A stretch of 64,000 nucleotides of DNA, taken from NCBI RefSeq assembly GCF_002222615.2, contig NZ_CP022412.2, forward strand, positions 3,162,001 to 3,226,000. The letters are read 5' to 3'. Below the pieces are notes generated by a model. It was not told the DNA's origin. It made no database searches and worked only from the letters and a program-made list of their open reading frames with translations. Position 1 is the first letter of the stretch. Every line of letters begins with the position of its first letter. The position numbers and the translations under genes were made by a program. This document shows, piece by piece, positions 17,895 through 26,141 of this stretch. The stretch is from Bacteroides caccae. Lineage in GTDB: Bacteria; Bacteroidota; Bacteroidia; Bacteroidales; Bacteroidaceae.

Positions 17895-18346
17895 ATGGCC
17901 AATTTCCAATATCACATATTCTCACCTTACCGTGTTTGCCCTGATGATGGTGCAAAATTTGTTGAGGAATAAAAATCTCTAATTCGAGACAAGAAAAATC
18001 AAAGAATACCAGCTGCATCATGTGTCATGAGCAACCATCTATAGAGAAACTCCAGCGCACTGGAGTCATTGTCGTTGATGACAACATGCGCGTACTCAAT
18101 ATGTAAGAAAAACCGCAAGAGCCAAAATCTCATTGGGCTGTTCCTCCATTCTATGTATATTTTAAAAAAAAATTGGGCCTTGTTTGCAATTCAGTTGCTA
18201 ATGGTTGTGGAAAGGATGCCCCAGGCAATCTTGCCCATTACATGGTTGACAATACTAAAATGCATGCATGGAAAATGTCAGCAGGCCGTTTCAACATCGG
18301 ATCTCTCGATACTTACTATGAAGCAGTAAAAAAATACGGAAAATAA
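17895..18346 (+). pseudogene. Broken sugar-1-phosphate nucleotidyltransferase (with a kinase-like 5' scrap)
   Basis: From 18021 to 18346 one frame reads like the C-terminal third of a nucleotidyltransferase: 'IEKLQRTGVIVVDDNMRVLN', a TAA at 18104-18106 where the family has 'xEKPxEP', then 'EKPQEPKSHWAVPPFYVY', and the ending 'GRFNIGSLDTYYEAVKKYGK'. The 5' piece at 17895 encodes 'MANFQYHIFSPYRVCP', which resembles the start of a GHMP kinase, then stops at once. So two genes appear collapsed into 450 bases by deletion, and a further in-frame stop kills the second. An 86-codon ORF at 18069 is in the wrong frame and is not real. Confidence 0.75.
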
Positions 18347-18348
18347 AC

Positions 18349-19404
18349 ATGGTAAAATTTAATTTAGATTTAAACGGAAAGACTATTTTGGTAACAGGTG
18401 CTGCTGGATTTATCGGTAGTAATCTTGCAAAACGTCTTATAAACGATTATAAAGATATAAAGGTAATCGGTCTTGATACCATGACCGATTATTATGATGT
18501 TAATATTAAGAAAGAGCGTCTTCGTGGAATAGAGGCTCTTGGTGGCAATTGGTCATTCGTGGAGGAATCTATTGCAAACAAAGAGGTTATCGATAAAATA
18601 TTCACAAAAAATCGGATTTCAGTAGTAGTTAACCTTGCCGCACAGGCTGGTGTACGCTACAGCATTACTAATCCAGATGCTTATATTCAAAGCAATCTCA
18701 TTGGTTTTTATAACATTCTTGAAGCATGTCGTCATCATGAAGTAGATCACTTGGTTTATGCTTCATCGTCAAGCGTATATGGTAGCAATAAGAAAGTTCC
18801 ATACTCTACAGAGGACAAGGTGGATAATCCTGTTTCACTTTATGCAGCAACCAAGAAGAGCAACGAGTTGATGGCTCACGCTTATTCAAAGCTTTATAAT
18901 ATTCCATCTACAGGTCTTCGCTTCTTCACTGTTTATGGCCCTGCTGGTCGTCCAGATATGGCTTACTTTGGCTTCACCAACAAGTTGCGTGAGGGCAAAA
19001 CTATTCAGATCTTCAACTATGGCAACTGCAAGCGCGACTTCACCTATGTAGATGATATCGTAGAAGGTGTACTGCGTGTGATGCAACATGCACCAGAAAA
19101 AGCCAATGGTGAGGATGGATTACCAATCCCACCATATAAGGTTTACAACATTGGTAACAATTCACCAGAGAATCTCCTTGATTTCGTAACTATCCTTCAG
19201 GAAGAATTGATTCGTGCAGGAGTATTGCCATTTGATTACGATTTCGATGCTCACAAAGAGCTTGTACCTATGCAACCAGGTGATGTTCCTGTAACATTTG
19301 CAGATACAACACCACTAGAAGATGATTTCGGATATAAGCCAAACACGCCATTGCGTGAGGGCTTACGAAAGTTCTCTGAGTGGTATAAACAATACTATGG
19401 ATAA
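18349..19404 (+). CDS. UDP-glucuronate 4-epimerase
   Basis: A 351-residue extended short-chain dehydrogenase starting 2 bases after the dead nucleotidyltransferase. It shows the NAD motif 'VTGAAGFIGSNL' (about 16-27), the family-typical 'DTMTDYYDVNIKKERL', the Ser cluster 'YASSSSVYG' and the catalytic Tyr165-x3-Lys169. 'AAQAGVRYSI' and 'VYGPAGRPDMA' are typical of UDP-GlcA C4-epimerases rather than GalE. It should convert UDP-GlcA from the dehydrogenase at 16519 into UDP-GalA. Confidence 0.88.
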   Translation: MVKFNLDLNGKTILVTGAAGFIGSNLAKRLINDYKDIKVIGLDTMTDYYDVNIKKERLRGIEALGGNWSFVEESIANKEVIDKIFTKNRISVVVNLAAQAGVRYSITNPDAYIQSNLIGFYNILEACRHHEVDHLVYASSSSVYGSNKKVPYSTEDKVDNPVSLYAATKKSNELMAHAYSKLYNIPSTGLRFFTVYGPAGRPDMAYFGFTNKLREGKTIQIFNYGNCKRDFTYVDDIVEGVLRVMQHAPEKANGEDGLPIPPYKVYNIGNNSPENLLDFVTILQEELIRAGVLPFDYDFDAHKELVPMQPGDVPVTFADTTPLEDDFGYKPNTPLREGLRKFSEWYKQYYG

Positions 19405-19460
19405 TATAATAAACCTGTCGAGTTTATATGTATTAGCATTCAAATAAACTCATATGGTAT

Positions 19461-19510
19461 TCTGGCAGCACAGGTAGGCGAAAGGCGAAGTTCGATACTT
19501 CCTGCCAGAT
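19461..19510. repeat. 50-base hairpin resembling a tRNA minihelix
   Basis: TCTGGCAG (19461-19468) pairs perfectly with CTGCCAGA (19502-19509). Just inside the right arm, GAAG-TTCGATA-CTTC forms a small arm with a seven-base TTCGATA loop, like a T-arm stacked on an acceptor stem. No anticodon arm is present. It may be a worn tRNA remnant or chance. It lies in the gap between the UDP-GlcA epimerase and the broken galE. Confidence 0.4.
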
Positions 19511-19527
19511 CAAATATAATTTGAAAT

Positions 19528-19953
<426 letters not shown>

Positions 19954-19963
19954 TTTATTTATT

Positions 19964-20509
19964 ATGATAAGAAATAGGGAAGATCTTAGGTTTTATTTAA
20001 AAGAAGACATGTCTCAGTATTCTTTGTCTTTTTGGAAATATATTGCTTATCTTATTTATGGATTTGAAAATGCATATATATTGAAATATTTAAGGCTTTT
20101 GAGATACTGTGAATATCATTATAATTGTCACCACAAAATAAGATTTCATTTATATAATATTAGGAGACAACATTTGGGATTGAAATTAAACATTGACATT
20201 CCATTAAATGTTTGTGGTTATGGCTTACGTATTCGTCACCTTTCTGGTGGTGGTGGGATTTTACTAAATGCTAGAAAAATAGGAAATTATTGCTCTTTTA
20301 ATTCGGGAGTTTTGTTAGGCAACAAGGATGATAATAGTAAGAAACCGATATTAGGTGAACGTGTCTCGTTTGGTCCATCTGCTAAAGCCTTTGGTGATAT
20401 TGTAATTGAGGACGATGTTTTTGTTGCTCCTGGTGCAATTGTAACTAAGTCTGTTAGTAAATCACAGATTGTTGGTGGAATACCTGCAAAACTATTAAAA
20501 AACAAATAG
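19964..20509 (+). CDS. Serine O-acetyltransferase-like (hexapeptide) sugar O-acetyltransferase
   Basis: A 181-residue protein with a helical N-terminal half and a C-terminal left-handed beta-helix of hexapeptide repeats: 'LSGGGGILLNARKIGNYCSF', 'GVLLGNKDDN', 'DIVIEDDVFVAPGAIVTKSV' and the family-typical close 'IVGGIPAKLLKNK'. The fold is that of CysE, but within a capsule operon such short proteins usually O-acetylate the glycan. Acetyl-CoA is the likely donor; the acceptor sugar cannot be told from sequence. It opens the strongly AT-rich middle block of the locus. Confidence 0.8.
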   Translation: MIRNREDLRFYLKEDMSQYSLSFWKYIAYLIYGFENAYILKYLRLLRYCEYHYNCHHKIRFHLYNIRRQHLGLKLNIDIPLNVCGYGLRIRHLSGGGGILLNARKIGNYCSFNSGVLLGNKDDNSKKPILGERVSFGPSAKAFGDIVIEDDVFVAPGAIVTKSVSKSQIVGGIPAKLLKNK

Positions 20510-20517
20510 ATTCATAT

Positions 20518-21783
20518 ATGAATAGATATTTTTTAGATGATCAAAAAGCTCCTTTGAAAAAACTTATATGGCAGATATTCTTCGTTTTTTTCTTCGTTTA
20601 TGAAGTTCAACCATTTGGAGTGCCTGACATGTTGACTTCGCGAAAGATAGTTTTTTACATTGCTGGTTTTACATTTATTACAAGGTTTTTAAAGCGTTTT
20701 AATTCAAAGACCTTTGATGATGTTAATTTTAAAAGGACATCAAAAAAATTAATTTCGATTGGTTTTGTCGTTTTCTTATGGCAAACTCTGATAACTTTAC
20801 TACATTCAGGTACAGGCAGTGGTCAACCTATGTGGGGTAAAACATTACTGTTTTTGTTATTAACTTCATTTTTTTGTACCTTTTCTTATTTCTTTTTTAA
20901 TAATATTAAACAGTTTCTACTTGCGATGTTTTACGCAACTGTGATTCAATCAGTTATTTGCATTGCAGATTTCTTTTCATTTGAAGTGAAAGTGTTTCTT
21001 TATAACCATTTTATGGTTGATGCAAATTTTGGTTATTTGTCTAGCTCAAGAGCTTACGGTTTAGGCGCCGCAGAGTCACTGTTGGCTATAAATCTTTTTT
21101 TGGGTCTTGTTCCAACTGCAATTTTGATCATTGGATGTTCAAAAAATGTATTTTATATTTTTGGATATATTGCAATATTATTTGCTGCTTTATTGGTGGG
21201 TTCAACTGGTTTTATTTTGGGAATTCTATTGCTAATCTTGACTATAGGCTTAGTCTTTATTTATGGTAGTTTCTACCAAAAATCAAGCTTAGCAATTATT
21301 GGAACAGTTGGTTTTTTTATCTTGTTTTCTTTGGCAGCTGTGTTTTTTTCAGATATTGAAGAGTTTGGTAATTTTCATAAGATATTAGCCTTTCAAGAGG
21401 TTGGAATTGAAAATCAAAATACAGTTCATACTTTAAGAGAACAAGCTGTAGCTCCTATTTGTCTGCATACTTTATTGGGAACATCATATTATCGTGGAAC
21501 GGTTGATGGATTAACAACAATGTCGGACACTGGCTATTTACAATCATATTTTGGAAACGGCTTAATCTTAACTCTTGTTTTTTATTTTTATTTATATCGA
21601 CTTATGTTTATAAATGTTAGATATATAAAAAATCGAGTTATTTGTATATTATTGGGGTTTCTTTTTCTATCTATTGTTTTTGCGGAAGGAAAAGAACCTT
21701 ACATTTATCATTATGGTAATACCTTTGTTTTCTTTTTAGCTTGTTTCCTTTCGAATAAACCTCATAAACAGTTGATTAAGTGA
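20518..21783 (+). CDS. Wzy-type polysaccharide polymerase
   Basis: This 421-residue protein has about ten membrane helices and a larger loop before the last ones ('NTVHTLREQAVAPICLHTLL...MSDTGYLQSYFGNG'), the layout of O-antigen/capsule polymerases. Wzy proteins diverge greatly, so the call rests on topology, the 'SDTGYLQ..FGNG' region and the presence of Wzx, Wza and Wzc partners here with no other polymerase candidate. It would join undecaprenyl-linked repeat units in the periplasm. Spacing to neighbours is 8 bases upstream and 1 base downstream. Confidence 0.75.
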   Translation: MNRYFLDDQKAPLKKLIWQIFFVFFFVYEVQPFGVPDMLTSRKIVFYIAGFTFITRFLKRFNSKTFDDVNFKRTSKKLISIGFVVFLWQTLITLLHSGTGSGQPMWGKTLLFLLLTSFFCTFSYFFFNNIKQFLLAMFYATVIQSVICIADFFSFEVKVFLYNHFMVDANFGYLSSSRAYGLGAAESLLAINLFLGLVPTAILIIGCSKNVFYIFGYIAILFAALLVGSTGFILGILLLILTIGLVFIYGSFYQKSSLAIIGTVGFFILFSLAAVFFSDIEEFGNFHKILAFQEVGIENQNTVHTLREQAVAPICLHTLLGTSYYRGTVDGLTTMSDTGYLQSYFGNGLILTLVFYFYLYRLMFINVRYIKNRVICILLGFLFLSIVFAEGKEPYIYHYGNTFVFFLACFLSNKPHKQLIK

Positions 21784-21784
21784 T

Positions 21785-22750
21785 ATGATTAGTGTCATTG
21801 TTCCAATATATAATGTTGAACGTTACATTAATAAATGTATTGATTCTATTATTCATCAGTCTTATAAAAATTTGGAAATTATTTTAGTCGATGATGGATC
21901 TCCTGATAAATGTGGCGAAATTATTGATGAGTATTCAAGAATTGATAAACGAATTCATGTAATACATAAATCTAATGGAGGTTTAAGTTCTGCCCGAAAT
22001 GCTGGGTTGGATATTGCTTCTGGTGATTTTATTGGTTTTGTTGATAGTGATGATTGGATTGAGCCTACCATGTATGAAGAAATGCTTTCATTTATGGAAA
22101 AGGAACAATTGGACCTTGTTGAGTGCGGAATAAATTTGGTTACTAATAATATTAGTAATAAATATATAGAAAAACCATCTATAGTTTTATCTGGTAAAGA
22201 TGCTTTAATCAGGCACTTAGATTCTAAAAATAGAACAGTTCAATCGCTTCCAAGAACCGCAGTATGGTCTAAATTGTTCAAAAAAGAATTTTGGAAAACT
22301 AATCGTTTTCCTGTTGGGGAAATTCATGAAGATTATTTGTTGACTTGCAAAGCTTTGTATGAAGCCAAATCTGTGGGACTATTAAGAAGGGGACTTTTGA
22401 ATCATCTTACAGATAATCCTAATAGCATTGTTAATACAAAGTTCAATTCTAAAGATCTTTATAAAGGCAAACAACTAGAATATCGAATTACATATTTAAA
22501 GGAAAAAAAAGAGCCTACACTTACAAATCTTGCTATGATTTCATATTATGGTTATATAGTATCAGCTATATGGAGATGTGATCAGAATGGAATGCCAGAA
22601 AGAGATAAATTAATTGCTAAGATAAAAGAAGATAAGAAGATTATATTCTCTCTTAATCTTCCATTTAAACGAAAAATAGATGCAAGGTTAATATGTTATT
22701 ATCCTAAATTATATCTCATCCTACGTAAATTTTTTAATAAAATTAAATAA
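21785..22750 (+). CDS. Glycosyltransferase family 2
   Basis: A 321-residue GT-A protein. Features are 'VIVPIYNVERYINKCIDS' at the start, 'ILVDDGSPDKCGEI' (about 35-48), 'GGLSSARNAGLD' and the metal-binding 'FVDSDDW' (about residues 84-90), and 'IHEDYLLTCKAL' containing the likely catalytic acid ED. It adds one sugar of the repeat unit on the cytoplasmic face. Donor and linkage are not predictable. The start is 1 base after the wzy stop. Confidence 0.88.
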   Translation: MISVIVPIYNVERYINKCIDSIIHQSYKNLEIILVDDGSPDKCGEIIDEYSRIDKRIHVIHKSNGGLSSARNAGLDIASGDFIGFVDSDDWIEPTMYEEMLSFMEKEQLDLVECGINLVTNNISNKYIEKPSIVLSGKDALIRHLDSKNRTVQSLPRTAVWSKLFKKEFWKTNRFPVGEIHEDYLLTCKALYEAKSVGLLRRGLLNHLTDNPNSIVNTKFNSKDLYKGKQLEYRITYLKEKKEPTLTNLAMISYYGYIVSAIWRCDQNGMPERDKLIAKIKEDKKIIFSLNLPFKRKIDARLICYYPKLYLILRKFFNKIK

Positions 22751-22759
22751 TTTCATAAT

Positions 22760-23572
22760 ATGAAAGTTGTTCTTCTTGCTGGTGGATTTGGCTCACGTAT
22801 AAGTGAGGAAAGTCAGTTCAAACCCAAGCCAATGATTGAAATTGGTGGAATGCCCATACTTTGGCATATAATGAAAGAATATGCCTTTTTTGGTCATAAA
22901 GAATTTATTATTTGTGCCGGCTATAAACAGGAATATACAAAGGAATGGTTTGCCAATTATTTTCTTCATAACTCTGATGTTACTTTCGATTATCGTAATG
23001 GTATGAATGAGATGACTGTTCACAGGACTAATATGGAACCATGGAAAGTTACAGTCGTTGATACTGGTTATAATACAATGACTGGAGGTCGTATCAAACG
23101 TATTCAAGAATATGTTGGTAATGAACCTTTCTTTATGACTTATGGAGATGGTGTTTGTGACGTAGAAATAGATAAACTTCTTGATTTTCATAAATCACAT
23201 GGAAAACTAGCAACTCTTACTGCAGTGAAAATGACGCAGGATAAAGGTGTTCTTGATATAGGCGGTGATAATGCGGTTAAATCATTCCGTGAAAAGAGTG
23301 CTTCTGATGGTGCACCTATTAATGCTGGATATATGGTTCTTGAACCTAAAATCTTTGATTATCTTACTGATGATTCATGTGTTTTTGAGAAGATTGCACT
23401 TACAAAACTAGCTGAAGAAGGTCAGTTGATGTCTTATATTCATGAGGGTTTCTGGCAGTGTATGGATAACATACGTGAAAAAGCAATGTTAGAAAAATTA
23501 TTAGCTGAAAATAAGGCACCGTGGAAACGTTGGGAACGCTCAGTTCCAAATATTCCTGATTTCGCAAAATAA
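22760..23572 (+). CDS. rfbF: Glucose-1-phosphate cytidylyltransferase
   Basis: A 270-residue nucleotidyltransferase. The N-terminal signature is 'VLLAGGFGSRISEESQFKPK' followed by 'PMIEIGGMPILWHIM', typical of RfbF/DdhA; 'FMTYGDGVCDVEID' holds the metal-binding Asp, and 'GFWQCMDNIREK' is diagnostic of CDP-glucose synthases. It makes CDP-glucose from CTP and glucose-1-phosphate, the entry to CDP-deoxyhexoses. It is followed by the matching 4,6-dehydratase after 5 bases. Confidence 0.93.
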   Translation: MKVVLLAGGFGSRISEESQFKPKPMIEIGGMPILWHIMKEYAFFGHKEFIICAGYKQEYTKEWFANYFLHNSDVTFDYRNGMNEMTVHRTNMEPWKVTVVDTGYNTMTGGRIKRIQEYVGNEPFFMTYGDGVCDVEIDKLLDFHKSHGKLATLTAVKMTQDKGVLDIGGDNAVKSFREKSASDGAPINAGYMVLEPKIFDYLTDDSCVFEKIALTKLAEEGQLMSYIHEGFWQCMDNIREKAMLEKLLAENKAPWKRWERSVPNIPDFAK

Positions 23573-23577
23573 ATAAA

Positions 23578-24645
23578 ATGGAAGATATATTTGATTTTTA
23601 CAAAGACAAGCGTGTATTTCTCACAGGTCATACAGGCTTCAAGGGATCTTGGATGTGTAAGATGCTTGCCAATGCTGGAGCGATCGTAACTGGCTATTCT
23701 TTGAATGCCCCTACAGAACCTTCACTTTTTAAGATTGCCAATATCGAAGGTGATATTCATTCTGTAATTGGTGATATTCGCAATCGTGAGTCATTAATGG
23801 CTGCATTCAATGAGGCTCAACCAGAGATCGTTCTTCACCTTGCTGCGCAGCCAATCGTTCGTGACTCTTACAAGGATCCTGCTTATACATACGAAACCAA
23901 TGTTATTGGTACTGTAAATATCTTGGAGTGTGTTCGCCAAAGTAATTGCGTAAAGTCATTCCTTAATGTGACTACCGATAAAGTTTATTTAAATAAAGAA
24001 TGGAATTGGGGCTATCGTGAAAATGAGGAGTTAGATGGCTATGATCCATATAGCAACTCTAAGTCTTGCTCTGAGCTGGTAACTCATAGTTATAAGCATT
24101 CATTCTTTACAGATAAGGAAGGACAGCCTATTATCCCTATTTCAACAGCTCGTGCAGGTAATGTAATCGGTGGTGGCGATTTTGCTAATGATCGTATTAT
24201 CCCTGATAGTGTACGTGCAGCTGAAAAACATGAGGATATCGTAGTTCGCAATCCATTCTCAACACGTCCTTATCAGCATGTTCTCGAACCACTTTATGCT
24301 TACCTCTTGATTGCCATGAAGCAATATCAGGATAGTAAGTATGCTGATTACTACAATGTAGGTCCTGATGATGTAGATTGTTTCCAAACAGGTGCTCTTG
24401 TAGATCTTTTTGTGAGCAAATGGGGCGAGGGGTTGAAGTGGATCAATAAGTACGATGGAGGTCCTCATGAGGCTAACTTCTTGAAGCTTGATTGCTCAAA
24501 ACTCAAATCCACTTTTGGATGGGCCCCACGTTGGAATTTGGATGAAGCCATGGAGAAGATTGTAGAATGGAGCAAATGCTGGCTTGCAGGTGGCGATGTT
24601 CGTGCTTGCATGGACAAGCAGATCAATAAATTCCTCGGACGTTAA
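23578..24645 (+). CDS. rfbG: CDP-glucose 4,6-dehydratase
   Basis: A 355-residue extended SDR with 'VFLTGHTGFKGSWMCKML' (NAD site plus the RfbG-typical 'GFKGSW'), 'LAAQPIVRDSY', 'TTDKVY', catalytic Tyr158-x3-Lys162 in 'DPYSNSKSC', and 'TRPYQHVLEPL'. It produces CDP-4-keto-6-deoxyglucose from the rfbF product. The pathway's next enzyme in 3,6-dideoxyhexose loci (the pyridoxamine/iron-sulphur E1 dehydrase, RfbH) is absent here, so the 3-OH is probably kept. Confidence 0.93.
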   Translation: MEDIFDFYKDKRVFLTGHTGFKGSWMCKMLANAGAIVTGYSLNAPTEPSLFKIANIEGDIHSVIGDIRNRESLMAAFNEAQPEIVLHLAAQPIVRDSYKDPAYTYETNVIGTVNILECVRQSNCVKSFLNVTTDKVYLNKEWNWGYRENEELDGYDPYSNSKSCSELVTHSYKHSFFTDKEGQPIIPISTARAGNVIGGGDFANDRIIPDSVRAAEKHEDIVVRNPFSTRPYQHVLEPLYAYLLIAMKQYQDSKYADYYNVGPDDVDCFQTGALVDLFVSKWGEGLKWINKYDGGPHEANFLKLDCSKLKSTFGWAPRWNLDEAMEKIVEWSKCWLAGGDVRACMDKQINKFLGR

Positions 24646-24659
24646 TTAACTTAACTAGA

Positions 24660-25559
24660 ATGAAAAATGTAATTGTAACAGGTGCTAACGGTTTTATCGG
24701 TAACTCTCTGATCAAGAAACTGATTGAAAATAATGTAAAGGTTGTAGCAGTTGATATCAGCTTTGCTGCACCTAGATTGCCAGAAACTGATCTTATCACA
24801 AAGATTGAGGCAACGGTTGATGCGTCACTTGCCGATAAGATACCTGCTGGTGAATATGATGCTTTCTATCATCTAGCATGGAGAGGTGTGAATGGAGCAG
24901 AAAAGGCAGATCCAACCATTCAGCTTGCCAATATTCAGATGGCTATTGATTGTGCAAATATCTGCAAGAAACTGTCTGTGAAAAAATATCTGTGTGCAGG
25001 CACTGTTGCTGAGAATGCTACCTATAGCCTTCCTAATCTTCAGGCTACCAGCGGTGGTATGATGTATGGTGTTGCTAAGCATGCATGTCATTTAATGGTT
25101 GACGATTATTGCAAGAACATCGGTCAGCAATTCGTTTGGATGCAATTCTCTAATATCTATGGAGTAGGCAATAAGACTGGTAATCTTGTCAGTTATACCC
25201 TTGGTGAGTTGTTGGCTGGTAAGGAAGCGACATTTGGCCCTGGTCTTCAGCCATATGATTTCATTTATGTTGAGGATTTGATTGAGGCTGTTTATCGTCT
25301 TGGTGCTCACGAAACCAAAAAGGCCTTCTATTATATAGGTTCAGGTTCTCCTCGCATCTTAAAAGGCTATCTTCTTCGCATTGGCGAGTTAGCAGGATAT
25401 GCAGATAAGATAGGTATTGGCATCCGTCCTGATGACGGCATCAAATACACTATAGAGATGTTTGATAATAGCGATCTCGTTGAAGCAATTGGCAACTATG
25501 TATCAACTGGCTTCGATTACGGTATCAACAAAACAATTACTTGGCTCAAGAGCCTCTAA
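24660..25559 (+). CDS. NAD(P)-dependent sugar epimerase/reductase, probably CDP-4-keto-hexose reductase
   Basis: A 299-residue SDR with 'VTGANGFIGNSLIKKL' (residues 5-20), 'YHLAWRGVNG' and catalytic Tyr136-x3-Lys140 ('MMYGVAKHAC'). By size and order it resembles RfbJ/AltB-type reductases that reduce the C4 ketone of CDP-4-keto-6-deoxy sugars. Its partner is the 3,5-epimerase-like gene 12 bases downstream. The exact product (for example CDP-6-deoxy-L-altrose or another 6-deoxyhexose) cannot be decided from sequence alone. Confidence 0.75.
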   Translation: MKNVIVTGANGFIGNSLIKKLIENNVKVVAVDISFAAPRLPETDLITKIEATVDASLADKIPAGEYDAFYHLAWRGVNGAEKADPTIQLANIQMAIDCANICKKLSVKKYLCAGTVAENATYSLPNLQATSGGMMYGVAKHACHLMVDDYCKNIGQQFVWMQFSNIYGVGNKTGNLVSYTLGELLAGKEATFGPGLQPYDFIYVEDLIEAVYRLGAHETKKAFYYIGSGSPRILKGYLLRIGELAGYADKIGIGIRPDDGIKYTIEMFDNSDLVEAIGNYVSTGFDYGINKTITWLKSL

Positions 25560-25571
25560 ATATATATTATT

Positions 25572-26141
25572 ATGATTCAAAAGTTTGAATTCAAAGAGAC
25601 ATCCTTGAAGGGTGCATACGAGATAATTCCATTTTATGCTACTGACGAACGTGGTGGTTTCGTCAAGGATTACAACATTGATTTGTTCAAGCAGAACGGT
25701 ATCGATCATGAGTTGAAGGAAGTTTTTTATACCATCAGCAAGAAAGGTGTTATTCGTGCTACTCACTTTCAGTTGGTTAAGCAGCAAGCAAAGTTGGTTC
25801 GTTGTATCAGCGGTCATGTTTATGATGTAATCGTCGACCTTCGTCCTGATTCTCCAACCTTTGGTAAGTGGCAAGGATTTGATCTTACAGGTGACAACCA
25901 GAAGACACTCTATGTACCTCAGTTCTTTGGTCACGGATATTTGGTACTTGAAGATTCTATCGTAAGCTACAAGTGTGGCGAAGTATTCTATGGCGAAGGT
26001 GATAGCGGTATCATGTACAATGATCCTGACATCAATATTGAGTGGCCATTTGAAAAGATCGGTGGTATCGAAAATCTGACTATCTCAGAAAAGGATACAC
26101 ATTTGATGAGCTTTAAGAAATATCAGGAAAAGGTTAAGTAA
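25572..26141 (+). CDS. RmlC-family dTDP/CDP-4-keto-6-deoxyhexose 3,5-epimerase
   Basis: A 189-residue cupin of the RmlC family: 'RATHFQLVKQQAKLVRCISG' (canonical RGxHxQ with Ala for Gly), 'DVIVDLRPDSPTFGKWQG' and 'YVPQFFGHGYLVLED'. RmlC normally acts on dTDP-4-keto-6-deoxyglucose, but no other rml gene is in the locus, and it sits directly behind rfbF-rfbG-reductase. A CDP-linked substrate, as for AltA in Yersinia 6-deoxy-L-altrose synthesis, is therefore likely (inference). The stop and the next start share a base (TAATG), so translation is coupled to glf. Confidence 0.85.
   Translation: MIQKFEFKETSLKGAYEIIPFYATDERGGFVKDYNIDLFKQNGIDHELKEVFYTISKKGVIRATHFQLVKQQAKLVRCISGHVYDVIVDLRPDSPTFGKWQGFDLTGDNQKTLYVPQFFGHGYLVLEDSIVSYKCGEVFYGEGDSGIMYNDPDINIEWPFEKIGGIENLTISEKDTHLMSFKKYQEKVK

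Noticed and set aside
18069..18329. 86-codon ORF
   Set aside because: It is a +1 frame shadow of the nucleotidyltransferase remnant; the family-like sequence is in the other frame, interrupted by TAA at 18104.
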